Assembly (NCBI RefSeq): GCF_014647315.1
Contig: NZ_BMOY01000002.1
Location: 1 to 64,000 of the forward strand
Direction: 5' to 3'
Length of the DNA: 64,000 bases
From: Paenalicyclobacillus cellulosilyticus
Lineage (GTDB): Bacteria; Bacillota; Bacilli; Alicyclobacillales; Alicyclobacillaceae
Positions 15,460-24,021 of the stretch are shown here, piece after piece. The position numbers and the translations under genes were made by a program. The notes under the pieces were generated by a model. It made no database searches, was not told the origin of the DNA, and worked only from the letters and a program-made list of their open reading frames with translations. The first letter of the stretch is position 1. Each line of letters opens with the position of its first letter.

Positions 15460-16095
15460 TCAGCCGAGGTGCAGGCCGAACCACCCGAACCACGAGCCAA
15501 TCCAGCTTTGCGCCGCCAAGAACAGCGTACCAAAGACCGCGTAGCGAACCTGTGGCACCATCACGGCCAACAGGAGGACAAACGGCCCGTAGACCTCCCA
15601 CTGGTGGTACACCATCGCCCACCGCCTGGGGAGGAATCCGGCCAGGATCCGCGCCCCGTCGAGCGGCGGGACAGGGATGAGATTGAAGACACAGAGGTTG
15701 ACGTTCACCATGAACATCCCGTTCAACAACATAAACCAAAACCCGTACGGGTCGCGCAGATGGGCAGCGTCGAGCGCGGCGATGGACGCGACCGCCAACA
15801 GGAGGTTCGACATCGGACCCGCAAGCGCGGTGATGACGAGACCGTATCTCGGCCAGTGAAAGTTGGCCGGCTGAATCGGCACCGGCTTCGCCCAGCCGAT
15901 GGGCGCAAACAACATGAGGAGGAGACCGATCGGATCGAAGTGGACCAGCGGGTTGAGCGTCAAGCGCCCGGCGAGGCGGGGCGTCCTGTCGCCGAGCCAG
16001 TCGGCAACCACCGCGTGTGCGAACTCATGCACCACCAACCCGGTCACGACGGCGATGATGCGAAACAAAAAGTCCGGGCCAAAGAAGTCCAGCAA
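15460..16095 (-). CDS. Site-2 protease family membrane metalloprotease (M50)
   Basis: A 211-residue polytopic protein. Zinc ligands are in V-V-H-E-F-A-H-A (HExxH) and in the late N-L-I-P-V-P-P-L-D-G-A-R (the NPxPPLDG motif), and N-P-L-V-H-F-D-P is also conserved. No PDZ domain, so it belongs to the small cytoplasm-facing YwhC-like group whose substrates are mostly unknown. TTG start at 16095 with GGGAGGG upstream. It sits 20 bases before scpA, a common Bacillales arrangement. Confidence 0.9.
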   Translation of the reverse strand: MLDFFGPDFLFRIIAVVTGLVVHEFAHAVVADWLGDRTPRLAGRLTLNPLVHFDPIGLLLMLFAPIGWAKPVPIQPANFHWPRYGLVITALAGPMSNLLLAVASIAALDAAHLRDPYGFWFMLLNGMFMVNVNLCVFNLIPVPPLDGARILAGFLPRRWAMVYHQWEVYGPFVLLLAVMVPQVRYAVFGTLFLAAQSWIGSWFGWFGLHLG

Positions 16096-16109
16096 GTCGT
16101 TCCCTCCCG

Positions 16110-16868
16110 TCAATGGTACGTCCGCAACCGCCACGGCCACAACCACCGTTCCGACCAGTGCAACCAAGGATGGCGTATCATCGTGCGCCGCCATGCCGGT
16201 CCGACGTCGGTTCGTTGCGCAAAGACGGCGAGGACGTTTTGTTCACCGCCCGGCAAACCTACCGGAAGCAGCCATACGCCGGCGAACGATCCGGCAGCCG
16301 CATCGAGGAACGCCCGCATCATCCCGGATGGCGGCCAAGCGAAAATCAGGTTGCATGCGGCCACGCCATCCGGCGCGACCACCTCCGCCAACCGGCGCGC
16401 AAACTCGGGTGTGACGCACGGGCTGTATACCCGGTCCGACAAATACGCGTCGACGAACACCAGGTCGAACGAGGTGCGGGCGGCAGCGAGGAACCACACG
16501 CCATCGCCGATCCAGTATTCCACCCGGTCGGGCCCCGGACAAGCGAAAAACGCCGTCGCGACGTCAATCACCCGCCGGTCGATCTCGACCCCCGTCAGCC
16601 GGGCCTGCGGATGGCGGTGCGCCACATGGCGCAGTGCGGTCCCGGTGCCGACACCGACGGAGAGGAATCGTTCGACACGCGGCAGGCTGTCGGCCAGGGT
16701 CATGAACGCGCGTTGATACGGAAACACCGGCCGGTCGGGTCGGCTTACGTCGATGGCGCCCTGCCATCCACCGTGATCGCCAAAGCGGAGGTAGCGGACG
16801 CGCCCGCGTTCGATAACCTGAATGTCCGGTTGCACATCGCCTTGGGTGCGAAAGATCAATCGGTACAC
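16110..16868 (-). CDS. Spermidine-synthase-like SAM/dcSAM-dependent enzyme
   Basis: A 252-residue spermidine synthase-fold protein. R-Y-L-R-F-G-D-H-G-G-W-Q-G matches the pattern before the core, and the Rossmann motif is F-L-S-V-G-V-G-T-G-T, followed by V-E-I-D-R-R-V-I-D-V-A and F-D-L-V-F-V-D-A-Y. The classical spermidine synthase G-G-G-D-G motif is replaced by G-V-G-T-G, so a diverged methyltransferase or aminopropyltransferase-like role is more likely than SpeE itself. GTG start at 16868 with GGAGGG five bases upstream. It is followed after 14 bases by the site-2 protease gene. Confidence 0.8.
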   Translation of the reverse strand: MYRLIFRTQGDVQPDIQVIERGRVRYLRFGDHGGWQGAIDVSRPDRPVFPYQRAFMTLADSLPRVERFLSVGVGTGTALRHVAHRHPQARLTGVEIDRRVIDVATAFFACPGPDRVEYWIGDGVWFLAAARTSFDLVFVDAYLSDRVYSPCVTPEFARRLAEVVAPDGVAACNLIFAWPPSGMMRAFLDAAAGSFAGVWLLPVGLPGGEQNVLAVFAQRTDVGPAWRRTMIRHPWLHWSERWLWPWRLRTYH

Positions 16869-17061
16869 GCCATCCCTCCGAACGGCAGCCATGGCAAGGC
16901 AAAGCCAACCTGCGGCGGCGCTTTTTGTCCGCTGCGGACCTGATGGATGGTATTCCGCATCGCGGCGGAGAAAACCTCTTGCCTGCTGAAACTCGGCGGA
17001 GGATTTGGGGAAAGAAGACCTGCGCGGGAAGGGCCGGGCCCGGCGGATGCGCCGGGCGGCG

Positions 17062-17217
17062 TCATGCGAGGGCAAGGTGGTTTGCTGCGGGGGCGCCGGA
17101 CCGGCGCTGCCACAGGCGGGACACGTAGGGCCACAACGGGCGGACGACGCCGAAAAAGACCTGAAACATCCCGAAATACCGCAGCAACCGCGGCAACATC
17201 ATCAACACGCTCACCAA
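17062..17217 (-). CDS. Small hydrophobic-basic protein (51 aa)
   Basis: A frame of 51 codons starting TTG (17217) or GTG (17214), with GAGGTGAGG upstream and a promoter at 17248-17277. The product has a hydrophobic stretch L-L-R-Y-F-G-M-F-Q-V-F-F-G-V-V, then a basic, aromatic tail, so it may be a short membrane or membrane-surface protein. No family recognised. It would be the first gene of the run leading to the spermidine-synthase-like gene, 193 bases downstream. Confidence 0.5.
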   Translation of the reverse strand: MVSVLMMLPRLLRYFGMFQVFFGVVRPLWPYVSRLWQRRSGAPAANHLALA

Positions 17218-17247
17218 GCGTCCTCACCTCTCCCTTCGCTTCACCGC

Positions 17248-17277
17248 AGTGTATGACCTTAGGCCGCGCGGCGGCAA
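17248..17277 (-). promoter_or_regulatory. Possible promoter upstream of the 51-aa gene
   Basis: TTGCCG (17272-17277), 18-base spacer, TACACT (17248-17253) on the minus strand. Fair match to sigma-A elements only. Confidence 0.4.
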
Positions 17278-17333
17278 GGCGGGTGTCGGAGGATCATGTC
17301 TCCTATGCGCAAGCAGGAGGCCTTTTTCTCTCC

Positions 17334-17699
17334 TCAACCTTTGGGGCGCGCGAACAACGCGGCGAGAAACGCGAAAAGGATGGCGGCGGAGACCCCTGAG
17401 CTCGTCACCTCGAAGATGCCGCTTAAAATCCCTATCAACCCGTGGCGCTCTGCTTCCGCCATCGCCCCCTGCACGATGGCGTTGCCAAAACTGGTGATGG
17501 GCACGGTGGCGCCCGCCCCCGCCAGGCGCACGAGCGGATCGTACCAGCCGAGCCCGGCCAAGACGGCGCCGGATACGACGAGAACCACCATCACGTGGCC
17601 CTGCGGCAGCTTCAGGGAATCCATCAGGACTTGGCCCACGGCGCAGATGGCGCCGCCGACCAGAAACGCAAAGAAATACGTCGTCCAGGTGATGCTCAC
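17334..17699 (-). CDS. spoVAE: Stage V sporulation protein AE
   Basis: A 121-residue membrane protein with four likely helices. Landmarks F-L-V-G-G-A-I-C-A-V-G-Q, F-G-N-A-I-V-Q-G-A and G-I-F-E-V-T-S-S-G are those of SpoVAEb. SpoVA proteins form the channel for dipicolinic acid in the inner spore membrane. GTG start at 17699 overlaps the spoVAD stop codon by four bases and follows AAAGGAGG. Confidence 0.93.
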   Translation of the reverse strand: MSITWTTYFFAFLVGGAICAVGQVLMDSLKLPQGHVMVVLVVSGAVLAGLGWYDPLVRLAGAGATVPITSFGNAIVQGAMAEAERHGLIGILSGIFEVTSSGVSAAILFAFLAALFARPKG

Positions 17700-18715
17700 G
17701 ATCCGTCCTCCTTTCGCTCGAAGACCACCGCGTGGGAGATGCAGGGGATGGTGTCCTGCTGCTGCACGCTGACCATCGACAACAGCGCTCCCGTCGCGGC
17801 GACCAGGATGCGCCGCCACTCCCCTTCTTCCAACTTCCGCAGCAGATATCCGAACGTCACCATGGTGCAGCACGCGCAACCGCTGCCGCCGCTGTACACC
17901 TCAGGTTGATTGCGGTCGAAGATGAGCATGCCGCAGTCGGTGACGTTGTCAGGCACCGCGATGCCGCGCTCCTTGAGCAGATCGCAGAGGATCTCGTGGC
18001 CGACGAAACCGAGATCGCCGGTGGCGACACAATCGTAATCGGCGAGCGTCCGCCCCGTGTCGGCGAGATGGGCGGCGATGGTGGCCGCGGCCGCCGGAGC
18101 CATGGCGGCGTTCATCTCCCACGGGCTCTCGAGGCCGTAGTCCAGAACCTGGCCCACGGTCGCCATCGTGATGGCAATGGGGCTGCCCGTCCGGGCCAAC
18201 ACGGCGGCGCCGCTGCCTGTGACGGTGCGCTGGGCACTCGGCGGTTTTTGCGCGCCGTATTCGGTCGGGAAGCGAAACTGCCGCTCCGCGGTGGAAAAGT
18301 GGCTGGATGTCCCGACGAGGACCCGTTCCGCCATGCCGCTGTCGATGGCGAGCGCACCGACAGCCAACGATTGGCAGATGGAAGCGCAGGCAGCGTACAT
18401 CCCCATGGCAGGGACCGCGTAATGGCGCAGGCTGAAAAAGTAACTGATGAGCTGGGCGTTCAGGTCCGCGCCGACCACGAGATCGATGTCTTCCGGCTTC
18501 AGATTGGCCTTCGCGAGCGCAAGGGCGAACGCTTCGTCGGCCAATGCCCGCTCCGCGTGCTCCCACGTGTCTTCCCCCATGCGGTCGTCGTGGTGACGGA
18601 TATCGAAGCACGTCCCGAGGGGCCCTTGGCTCTCGTTTTTTCCTGCCACCGTCGCCCGGCTGATGACGCGCGGCGCGGACGCAAACACCCAAGTCTGACG
18701 GCCTGACTTCGGCAT
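17696..18715 (-). CDS. spoVAD: Stage V sporulation protein AD
   Basis: A 339-residue protein with a thiolase-like fold. Conserved segments include G-P-L-G-T-C-F-D, W-E-H-A-E-R, A-A-C-A-S-I-C-Q-S-L, G-T-S-S-H-F-S-T-A-E-R-Q-F-R-F-P and Y-S-G-G-S-G-C-A-C. SpoVAD binds dipicolinic acid at the inner-membrane channel and is needed for its uptake. The ATG at 18715 is preceded by AAAGGAGAGATCAGG. Co-transcribed with spoVAC (84-base gap) and spoVAE (overlap). Confidence 0.95.
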   Translation of the reverse strand: MPKSGRQTWVFASAPRVISRATVAGKNESQGPLGTCFDIRHHDDRMGEDTWEHAERALADEAFALALAKANLKPEDIDLVVGADLNAQLISYFFSLRHYAVPAMGMYAACASICQSLAVGALAIDSGMAERVLVGTSSHFSTAERQFRFPTEYGAQKPPSAQRTVTGSGAAVLARTGSPIAITMATVGQVLDYGLESPWEMNAAMAPAAAATIAAHLADTGRTLADYDCVATGDLGFVGHEILCDLLKERGIAVPDNVTDCGMLIFDRNQPEVYSGGSGCACCTMVTFGYLLRKLEEGEWRRILVAATGALLSMVSVQQQDTIPCISHAVVFERKEDGS

Positions 18716-18798
18716 CCTGATCTCTCCTTTGCCTGTGTCCGCCTGAATCATCGTCCGCATGAATCATCATGCCCGATGCGCTGGCCAAGCCGCCTGCT

Positions 18799-19263
18799 TC
18801 ATCCTGCCAGATGTCCGATGATGTACCGGACGAGCGCGACGAAAAAGGCGCTCACCACCCCGAACACAATCACGGCGCCGGCCAGCTTGAACATGCTGCC
18901 GCCGACCCCGTTCACCCATCCCTCGCTGCGGTACTCCATGGCTGCGGACGCCATGGTGTTGGCGAAACCGGTGACCGGCACCGCGGACCCTCCGCCCGCC
19001 CACTGCGCGAACTTGTCATACACGCCGAGGGCGGTAAAGATCACGGACAGAAGGATCAGGACGGCCACCGTCGGATTGGCCGCGTCCTTCACCGTAAAAT
19101 GCGCAAAGCGCACGAACGCATGCTGGATCGCTTGCCCCAGCACGCAGATCCCGCCGCCGACGAGAAACGCCCGCACCGTGTTTTTTGCGATGGGGCGATT
19201 GGGGATGTAGCGGCGGGCCTTCCTTTGGTATGCCATCTGTTCCTGCCGACTGACCGGGCCCAT
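18799..19263 (-). CDS. spoVAC: Stage V sporulation protein AC
   Basis: A 154-residue polytopic protein with F-L-V-G-G-G-I-C-V-L-G-Q, V-P-V-T-G-F-A-N-T-M and E-G-W-V-N-G-V-G, the SpoVAC core. In B. subtilis SpoVAC is the mechanosensitive part of the dipicolinic acid channel. Starts ATG at 19263 right after GAGGCGGAGGT. spoVAA and spoVAB, present in B. subtilis, are absent here. A forespore-type promoter is proposed at 19304-19331. Confidence 0.94.
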   Translation of the reverse strand: MGPVSRQEQMAYQRKARRYIPNRPIAKNTVRAFLVGGGICVLGQAIQHAFVRFAHFTVKDAANPTVAVLILLSVIFTALGVYDKFAQWAGGGSAVPVTGFANTMASAAMEYRSEGWVNGVGGSMFKLAGAVIVFGVVSAFFVALVRYIIGHLAG

Positions 19264-19303
19264 ACCTCCGCCTCACCATCCTGAAAAGTGGCGATGCGGA
19301 TGG

Positions 19304-19331
19304 TATTGTGCCCGCAACCAGCCCCCCATAC
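19304..19331 (-). promoter_or_regulatory. Possible sigma-F/sigma-G promoter of the spoVA genes
   Basis: GTATG (19327-19331), 16-base spacer, CACAATA (19304-19310), minus strand, 41 bases upstream of spoVAC. It resembles the forespore consensus (GyATA, about 15 bases, CATnnTA) with one mismatch in each element. In B. subtilis spoVA is transcribed by sigma-G. Confidence 0.45.
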
Positions 19332-19353
19332 TCGGCACCCTGATGCCGAAACC

Positions 19354-20109
19354 TTAGGTTAACTGGTCGCGGATGGTGCGCAAAATGCGCTTTTCAAGAC
19401 GGGATACCTGCACCTGCGAAATCCCGAGCACCTTCGCCACGTCGGACTGCGTCTTGTCCTGAAAGAAACGCATGTACATGATGAGCCGTTCCCGTTCAGG
19501 CAACCGGTTCAGCACTTCATGCAAGGCGAGCTTGTCAAACCATTCCTCGCTCTCCTCGTCGGCAATCTGGTCCATGAGGTAAATCGGATCGCCGTCGTTT
19601 TCGAACACGGTCTCGTGGATGGATGCGGGGGCCCGCAGCGCCTCCTGCGCCAACACCACTTCCGACGGTTCCATCCCCAGTTCCTTCGCGATCTCGCTGA
19701 TGTAGGGTTGCCGTCCGAGCCGCCTCGTCAACTCGTCCCGTACACGGCGGATGTGCCGCGCCTGTTCCTTTAAACTGCGGCTGACTTTCACGGTGCTGTC
19801 ATCCCGCAGAAAACGCTGGATCTCCCCGATGATCATCGGCACCGCGTACGTTGAAAATTTCACGTCGTAGGATAAATCGAACTTATCGATGGCTTTCATC
19901 AACCCGATGCAGCCAATCTGAAACAAGTCATCCGGATCGTAGCCTCGGCCGAGAAACCGCTGGACGACGGCCCAAACCAGGCGCTGGTTGGCCAACACCA
20001 ACTGCTCGCGCGCAGCAGCATCTCCCTGCTGACTGCGCCCGATGAGTTGCCGCACCTCTTCGTCGCTGAATTTCTGCGTCCTGTCCTCCGCGTCCCTCGC
20101 ATGTTCCAT
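19354..20109 (-). CDS. sigF: RNA polymerase sigma-F, forespore-specific
   Basis: A 251-residue sigma-70-type factor with regions 2, 3 and 4 (D-L-F-Q-I-G-C-I-G-L-M-K-A-I-D-K-F-D in region 2; the C-terminal helix-turn-helix Q-S-D-V-A-K-V-L-G-I-S-Q-V-Q-V-S-R). Downstream of spoIIAB it is sigma-F, the first forespore factor, held inactive by the anti-sigma factor SpoIIAB until SpoIIAA is dephosphorylated. ATG at 20109; gap of 13 bases from spoIIAB. Confidence 0.96.
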   Translation of the reverse strand: MEHARDAEDRTQKFSDEEVRQLIGRSQQGDAAAREQLVLANQRLVWAVVQRFLGRGYDPDDLFQIGCIGLMKAIDKFDLSYDVKFSTYAVPMIIGEIQRFLRDDSTVKVSRSLKEQARHIRRVRDELTRRLGRQPYISEIAKELGMEPSEVVLAQEALRAPASIHETVFENDGDPIYLMDQIADEESEEWFDKLALHEVLNRLPERERLIMYMRFFQDKTQSDVAKVLGISQVQVSRLEKRILRTIRDQLT

Positions 20110-20122
20110 GTGACATGCTCCT

Positions 20123-20587
20123 TCAATGCCCTTCGCGTTTGGGCGCGATGGTTTTCCTCATGATGACGCGCGTCCCGCGGCCCGGCGCCGAATCGATGAT
20201 CAGTTCGTCCACGAAGCTCTCCATGATGGTCAACCCCATGCCAGAACGCTCCAGTTCGGGCCGCGAGGTATACATCGGCTGGCGCGCCTGCTCAATGTCC
20301 GCGATGCCCACCCCGTCGTCCTCGACGACGACCTCGACGGTGCCGTCCCGGATACGGCACTCAATCCGCACCTCCCCGGGACCCTCCTCGTAGCCGTGGA
20401 TGATGGCGTTGGTCACCGCCTCAGACACGGCCGTCTTCAATTCGGTCAATTGCTCCACCGTCGGATCCATTTGGGCGACGAACGCCGCGACCGCCACGCG
20501 GGCGAACGACTCATTCTCCGAGCGGCTCGCGAACTGGATTCGCATATAGTTGTCAGAAAGCGCATCACTGTTTAGTTTGCTCGCCAT
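20123..20587 (-). CDS. spoIIAB: Anti-sigma-F factor SpoIIAB (serine kinase)
   Basis: A 154-residue GHKL-fold protein. ATP-binding residues are in the N-box A-V-S-E-A-V-T-N-A-I-I-H-G-Y, D-D-G-V-G-I-A-D and R-S-G-M-G-L-T-I-M-E-S-F. It binds sigma-F and phosphorylates SpoIIAA on serine. The first ATG (20587) adds about 14 residues before the usual M-R-I-Q-F start, but the internal ATG lacks a ribosome-binding site. Middle gene of the spoIIA operon. Confidence 0.96.
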   Translation of the reverse strand: MASKLNSDALSDNYMRIQFASRSENESFARVAVAAFVAQMDPTVEQLTELKTAVSEAVTNAIIHGYEEGPGEVRIECRIRDGTVEVVVEDDGVGIADIEQARQPMYTSRPELERSGMGLTIMESFVDELIIDSAPGRGTRVIMRKTIAPKREGH

Positions 20588-20596
20588 GATGGCTTC

Positions 20597-20935
20597 CTAT
20601 GCCTCCTTCACGTGGGCAATCGCTTGTTCTTCGTCCGGGAAGACGGGCACGATCTTCAGAATGCCCGACAGCTCGAACAGCTTCATCAAGGATGGCCCGA
20701 CTTCGCACAACGCCATCCGCCCCCGGTGCGAGGAGACGGAACGGTACCGTCCGAGCACGAGTCCGAGACCGGAGCTGTCCATGAACGACACGCCCCGGCA
20801 CGACAATACCAAAGCCCGGTGCCTCACCCATGCCAGTTCCCGTTCTATCTCGTCCCGGATCTGTTCGACCACATGGTGGTCCAGTTCTCCTTGCAGCCGG
20901 ACGACCAAAACGCCATCCACTTTGTGAACTTCCAT
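20597..20935 (-). CDS. spoIIAA: Anti-anti-sigma factor SpoIIAA
   Basis: A 112-residue STAS-domain protein with L-Q-G-E-L-D-H-H and the phosphorylation site S-F-M-D-S-S-G-L-G-L, whose serine SpoIIAB modifies and SpoIIE dephosphorylates. ATG at 20935 with AAGGTGG close upstream; a TTG at 20950 is an alternative. First gene of the spoIIA operon, preceded by a perfect Spo0A box. Its upstream region is shared with the divergent XRE-TPR gene. Confidence 0.96.
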   Translation of the reverse strand: MEVHKVDGVLVVRLQGELDHHVVEQIRDEIERELAWVRHRALVLSCRGVSFMDSSGLGLVLGRYRSVSSHRGRMALCEVGPSLMKLFELSGILKIVPVFPDEEQAIAHVKEA

Positions 20936-21049
20936 AGCCACCTTGTGCAAGTCTCCTTCCCACCCGCATTCTGAGACACACCCTCCATCTTTTGCGGTCG
21001 GGATGAGAAAGTCCTGCCGGCTGCCAAAACTCGTGGGAATTTCCTATCA

Positions 21050-21056
21050 TTCGACA
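21050..21056 (-). promoter_or_regulatory. Spo0A-binding site (0A box) upstream of spoIIAA
   Basis: The minus strand reads TGTCGAA, a perfect match to the core 0A box, 115 bases from the spoIIAA start. In B. subtilis the spoIIA promoter is sigma-H dependent and activated by phosphorylated Spo0A. I could not identify a convincing sigma-H -35/-10 pair. Confidence 0.7.
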
Positions 21057-21216
21057 AACAGGTCAAGCAAGGTTCGCGAAGCTCGGTAGGAAATTCTGAC
21101 GACATCGAGTACAATGAAATGGACATGTGTCTCCAAGCTTGGTGAAGCCTTTGCGTTTGACCGGGTGTACTTCAAGCGTGCAGAAAAAGCACGCCGATGC
21201 AGAAGGTGGTGTCAGC

Positions 21217-22521
21217 GTGTCGACCATCGGATCGAAAATCCGCGCCTTGCGGACGGAGCGCGGGATGAGCTTGGAGGATGTGGCGGACGGATACGTTTCC
21301 ACCAAGACGTTGGCGCGGATTGAACAGGACGACGCCGTCCCCTCCCCGTCGCTGCTCGCGCACGTGGCCGAAAGGATGGGGGTCCCGGTGACGGTGTTCG
21401 CGCCTGACGGGGCAAATCCTGCGGACGCGGTGCAGACGTACCGGCAGGCGAAAAACTTACTCGGCAGGGAGCGGTTTGCAGAGGCGGCGAAACGCCTGGA
21501 GTCCCTGCTCGTCCTGCCCGGGCTGCCGCATCATCTGCGCGAGGAAAACGTATTCGAAGACCTCGGCGACTGTTATGAACGCCTGCAAGCGGACGCGCGC
21601 GCGGTCTCCTGCTACGAACAGGCTGCCGAAGCCGCATTGGCCCACGACGACATCCCGCTCGTCATCCGCGCCTACCACAAAGCGGCGCAGGTCTACAAGC
21701 GGCGGGATGAGACAGGGCTCGCCCGGCTCTATTGGCTCCGTGCCAGAGAGACGCTCCTGCGCCACCCTGGCATCGCAGTGCCGCTGCTCTGCAAAGTGGA
21801 GATGCACCTCGGGCGCATCGAATTGTCCGCAGGCCGTTACGGTTCGGCGCTCACTTACTACGAGGCTGCGTACGCGCACAGCGATCTCGGCGCGAGCACG
21901 GGCGACCGCGCCCTCATCTGCCACGGCTTGGCCTACGCCCTCGCCGCCCACGGGCGCTACGAGGAAGCAGCCCGCTTCACCGATGAGGCCGTGGAACACT
22001 ACCGCGCCATCCACCATACGCGCGGGCTCTCGCAGTGCCGCGTCAACCAAGGGGTGCTGCTGCGGCTGCAAGGCAGATGCGAGGAAGCCGTCCAACACTT
22101 CACCGCATGCCTGGATGAAGGGGACGTTGCGAACGACGCCATCCGCGCCGCCAACCTGCTCGCGGAACGCGGGTGGTGCCGCCTCTTGACAGGAGACGCA
22201 GAGGGAGCCTTGGCGGACGGAGCAGAATCGCTCAGGCGTGCGCGTAACCACCCGCGGGCGGTGTCGTTTGCCCATCTGGTGTGCGCTCACGCCAACCTGG
22301 CGCGCGGCCGGACGGACGAAGCCATCCGCCATGCCGAAGCCGGGTTGGCCGCATGCGAGCGCGGGAAGGATTGCGACGGTCCGCGCATCGCCTTGCAGAA
22401 GGTGCGGCAACGAGCATGGGTCGCAGGCGGCCGAACCGCGGATGCGCTCGCCGCGGCCGTGGCTTCGGCCCGGGAAGTGCTGGACCGCGGCGCCGTCAGC
22501 CTCATTGGTCCGGAAGCATGA
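21217..22521 (+). CDS. XRE family regulator with C-terminal TPR repeats
   Basis: A 434-residue protein. The N-terminal helix-turn-helix (about residues 4-58, I-G-S-K-I-R-A-L-R-T-E-R-G-M-S-L-E-D-V-A) is followed by tetratricopeptide-like repeats across the rest, with recurring A-x-x-C-Y-E-Q-A-A-E-A-A and G-R-Y-E-E-A-A-R-F patterns. This resembles RRNPP or Rap-type peptide-controlled regulators, although no signal-peptide gene is evident nearby. GTG at 21217 with AAGGTGG seven bases upstream. It is divergent from spoIIAA and convergent with dacF, so it interrupts the dacF-spoIIA arrangement known in Bacillus. Confidence 0.85.
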   Translation: MSTIGSKIRALRTERGMSLEDVADGYVSTKTLARIEQDDAVPSPSLLAHVAERMGVPVTVFAPDGANPADAVQTYRQAKNLLGRERFAEAAKRLESLLVLPGLPHHLREENVFEDLGDCYERLQADARAVSCYEQAAEAALAHDDIPLVIRAYHKAAQVYKRRDETGLARLYWLRARETLLRHPGIAVPLLCKVEMHLGRIELSAGRYGSALTYYEAAYAHSDLGASTGDRALICHGLAYALAAHGRYEEAARFTDEAVEHYRAIHHTRGLSQCRVNQGVLLRLQGRCEEAVQHFTACLDEGDVANDAIRAANLLAERGWCRLLTGDAEGALADGAESLRRARNHPRAVSFAHLVCAHANLARGRTDEAIRHAEAGLAACERGKDCDGPRIALQKVRQRAWVAGGRTADALAAAVASAREVLDRGAVSLIGPEA

Positions 22522-22726
22522 CCTGGCGCGGCCGGCGGCCCATTCTCATTTCCGGAAAAATAATAAAAATCGATGGGGTTCGAGCGACGGCGGCACCACC
22601 TGTCATCCCTAGACATGCGGTGCCGCACGGCGACAGCACACGACACACTCGGGGCATGGCTGCGCTGGCGCGTTTGCCGTGGTCTCACGGGTCACGGGAC
22701 ACTCGCTGCGTCTTCATCCCCTCATC

Positions 22727-23992
22727 TCACCCGCGGCCGAAGGTGACGATGCGACGGATGGTCTTTCCAATGCTCTGCCAGAATGAGGCCCGTTGCACGT
22801 CGACGGCGGCGAGCAACGGCACTTGACTTACCGGTTGCCCGTCTTCCCGTACGACGAGCGTACCGACGCGCTGGCCAGCTTTCAACGGGGGTTGCACCTT
22901 TTCCCACCGCCACTCGGTCGTGTACTGCCGGTTGGACCCTTTTTCCGCAATCACGCCGACGGTGTCGCCCGCCACCACGGGCACCTGTTCCGGGATACCG
23001 TGGGGCACCCGCAGCAGCGTGACGCGCTGGCCCGCACGGTACAACACCTTGGCTTCAAACTGGCTGAACGCCCAATTAAACAACTGTGCGACTTCGGCGT
23101 TCCGCACGCTTGGCTTGGGCTCACCCATCACGACGACGATGACCCGGAAGTCGCCGCGTTTGGCTGTGGCCGACAGACAATACTGTGCCTCGGACGTGTA
23201 GCCGGTCTTCAGGCCGTCGACCCCTTCGTAAAACCGGACAAGCTTGTTGGTGTTGACAAGCCACAAAGGATGCGCCGTGTCTTTGCGCAAATAATCGCTG
23301 TACACCGACGTCCAGCGCGTAATCTGTTCATGTTTGAGCAACTCGCGCGACATGAGCGCGATGTCGTACGCGGAACTGTAGTGATTGGGTGCCGGCAGGC
23401 CGTTGCAGTTGACAAAATGCGTATCTTTCATCCCGAGTTCTCTCGCCCGCTGGTTCATCCGCTGAACAAACACGTCTTCGCTGCCATACAAGTGTTCAGC
23501 CAGCGCCACACTGGCGTCGTTCGCCGACGCAATGGCCACGCCTTTCATCATGTCGGCCAACGTCATGGTCTCTCCCGGCTCAAGGAAGATTTGGGAACCT
23601 CCCATGCTGGCGGCGTGTTCGCTCGTCTTCACCGGGTCTGACCATTTGGCTTTGCCTTGATCCACGGCCTCCATGACGAGCAACATGGTCATGATCTTCG
23701 TGATGCTCGCCATCGGCAGCCGCGCATGCGGGTCTTTGGCAAACAATACCTTTCCGGTCGCAAAGTCCATCACCACGGCTGAACGGGCATGGGTGGCCAA
23801 TCCAGCCGGAGACGGGGCACCCGCGTTGGGGTTCGCAGCCCACGCAGGTGGTTGCACTGGATTCGGCAGCACGGGGCCGTTCCCCGCCAAAGCAGCGCGC
23901 GCAGCTGGAAATGGCGCCGCCATGACCGGCACCTGCCCCGCCATGGACAAGGTGAGCGCCGCCGCACACCATACTGCCTTCATATGCTGCAT
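22727..23992 (-). CDS. dacF: D-alanyl-D-alanine carboxypeptidase, DacF-like
   Basis: A 421-residue secreted penicillin-binding protein. A signal peptide (A-A-L-T-L-S-M-A-G-Q-V-P-V-M-A-A) is followed by a Pro/Ala-rich linker and the peptidase S11 core: A-S-I-T-K (SxxK), S-A-N (SxN) and L-K-T-G (KTG). The C-terminal PBP5-type beta domain ends in an amphipathic basic helix likely to touch the membrane. It trims the terminal D-Ala of peptidoglycan stems; DacF in B. subtilis acts in the forespore on cortex cross-linking. ATG at 23992. Confidence 0.93.
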   Translation of the reverse strand: MQHMKAVWCAAALTLSMAGQVPVMAAPFPAARAALAGNGPVLPNPVQPPAWAANPNAGAPSPAGLATHARSAVVMDFATGKVLFAKDPHARLPMASITKIMTMLLVMEAVDQGKAKWSDPVKTSEHAASMGGSQIFLEPGETMTLADMMKGVAIASANDASVALAEHLYGSEDVFVQRMNQRARELGMKDTHFVNCNGLPAPNHYSSAYDIALMSRELLKHEQITRWTSVYSDYLRKDTAHPLWLVNTNKLVRFYEGVDGLKTGYTSEAQYCLSATAKRGDFRVIVVVMGEPKPSVRNAEVAQLFNWAFSQFEAKVLYRAGQRVTLLRVPHGIPEQVPVVAGDTVGVIAEKGSNRQYTTEWRWEKVQPPLKAGQRVGTLVVREDGQPVSQVPLLAAVDVQRASFWQSIGKTIRRIVTFGRG

Positions 23993-24021
23993 GTCTCACA
24001 TCGCCCCTTCGTCATCCATCG

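Noticed and set aside
16924-16940. Palindrome GTCCGCTGCGGAC as a terminator
   Set aside because: On the minus strand it is followed by A-rich rather than T-rich sequence, and there is no plus-strand gene before it.
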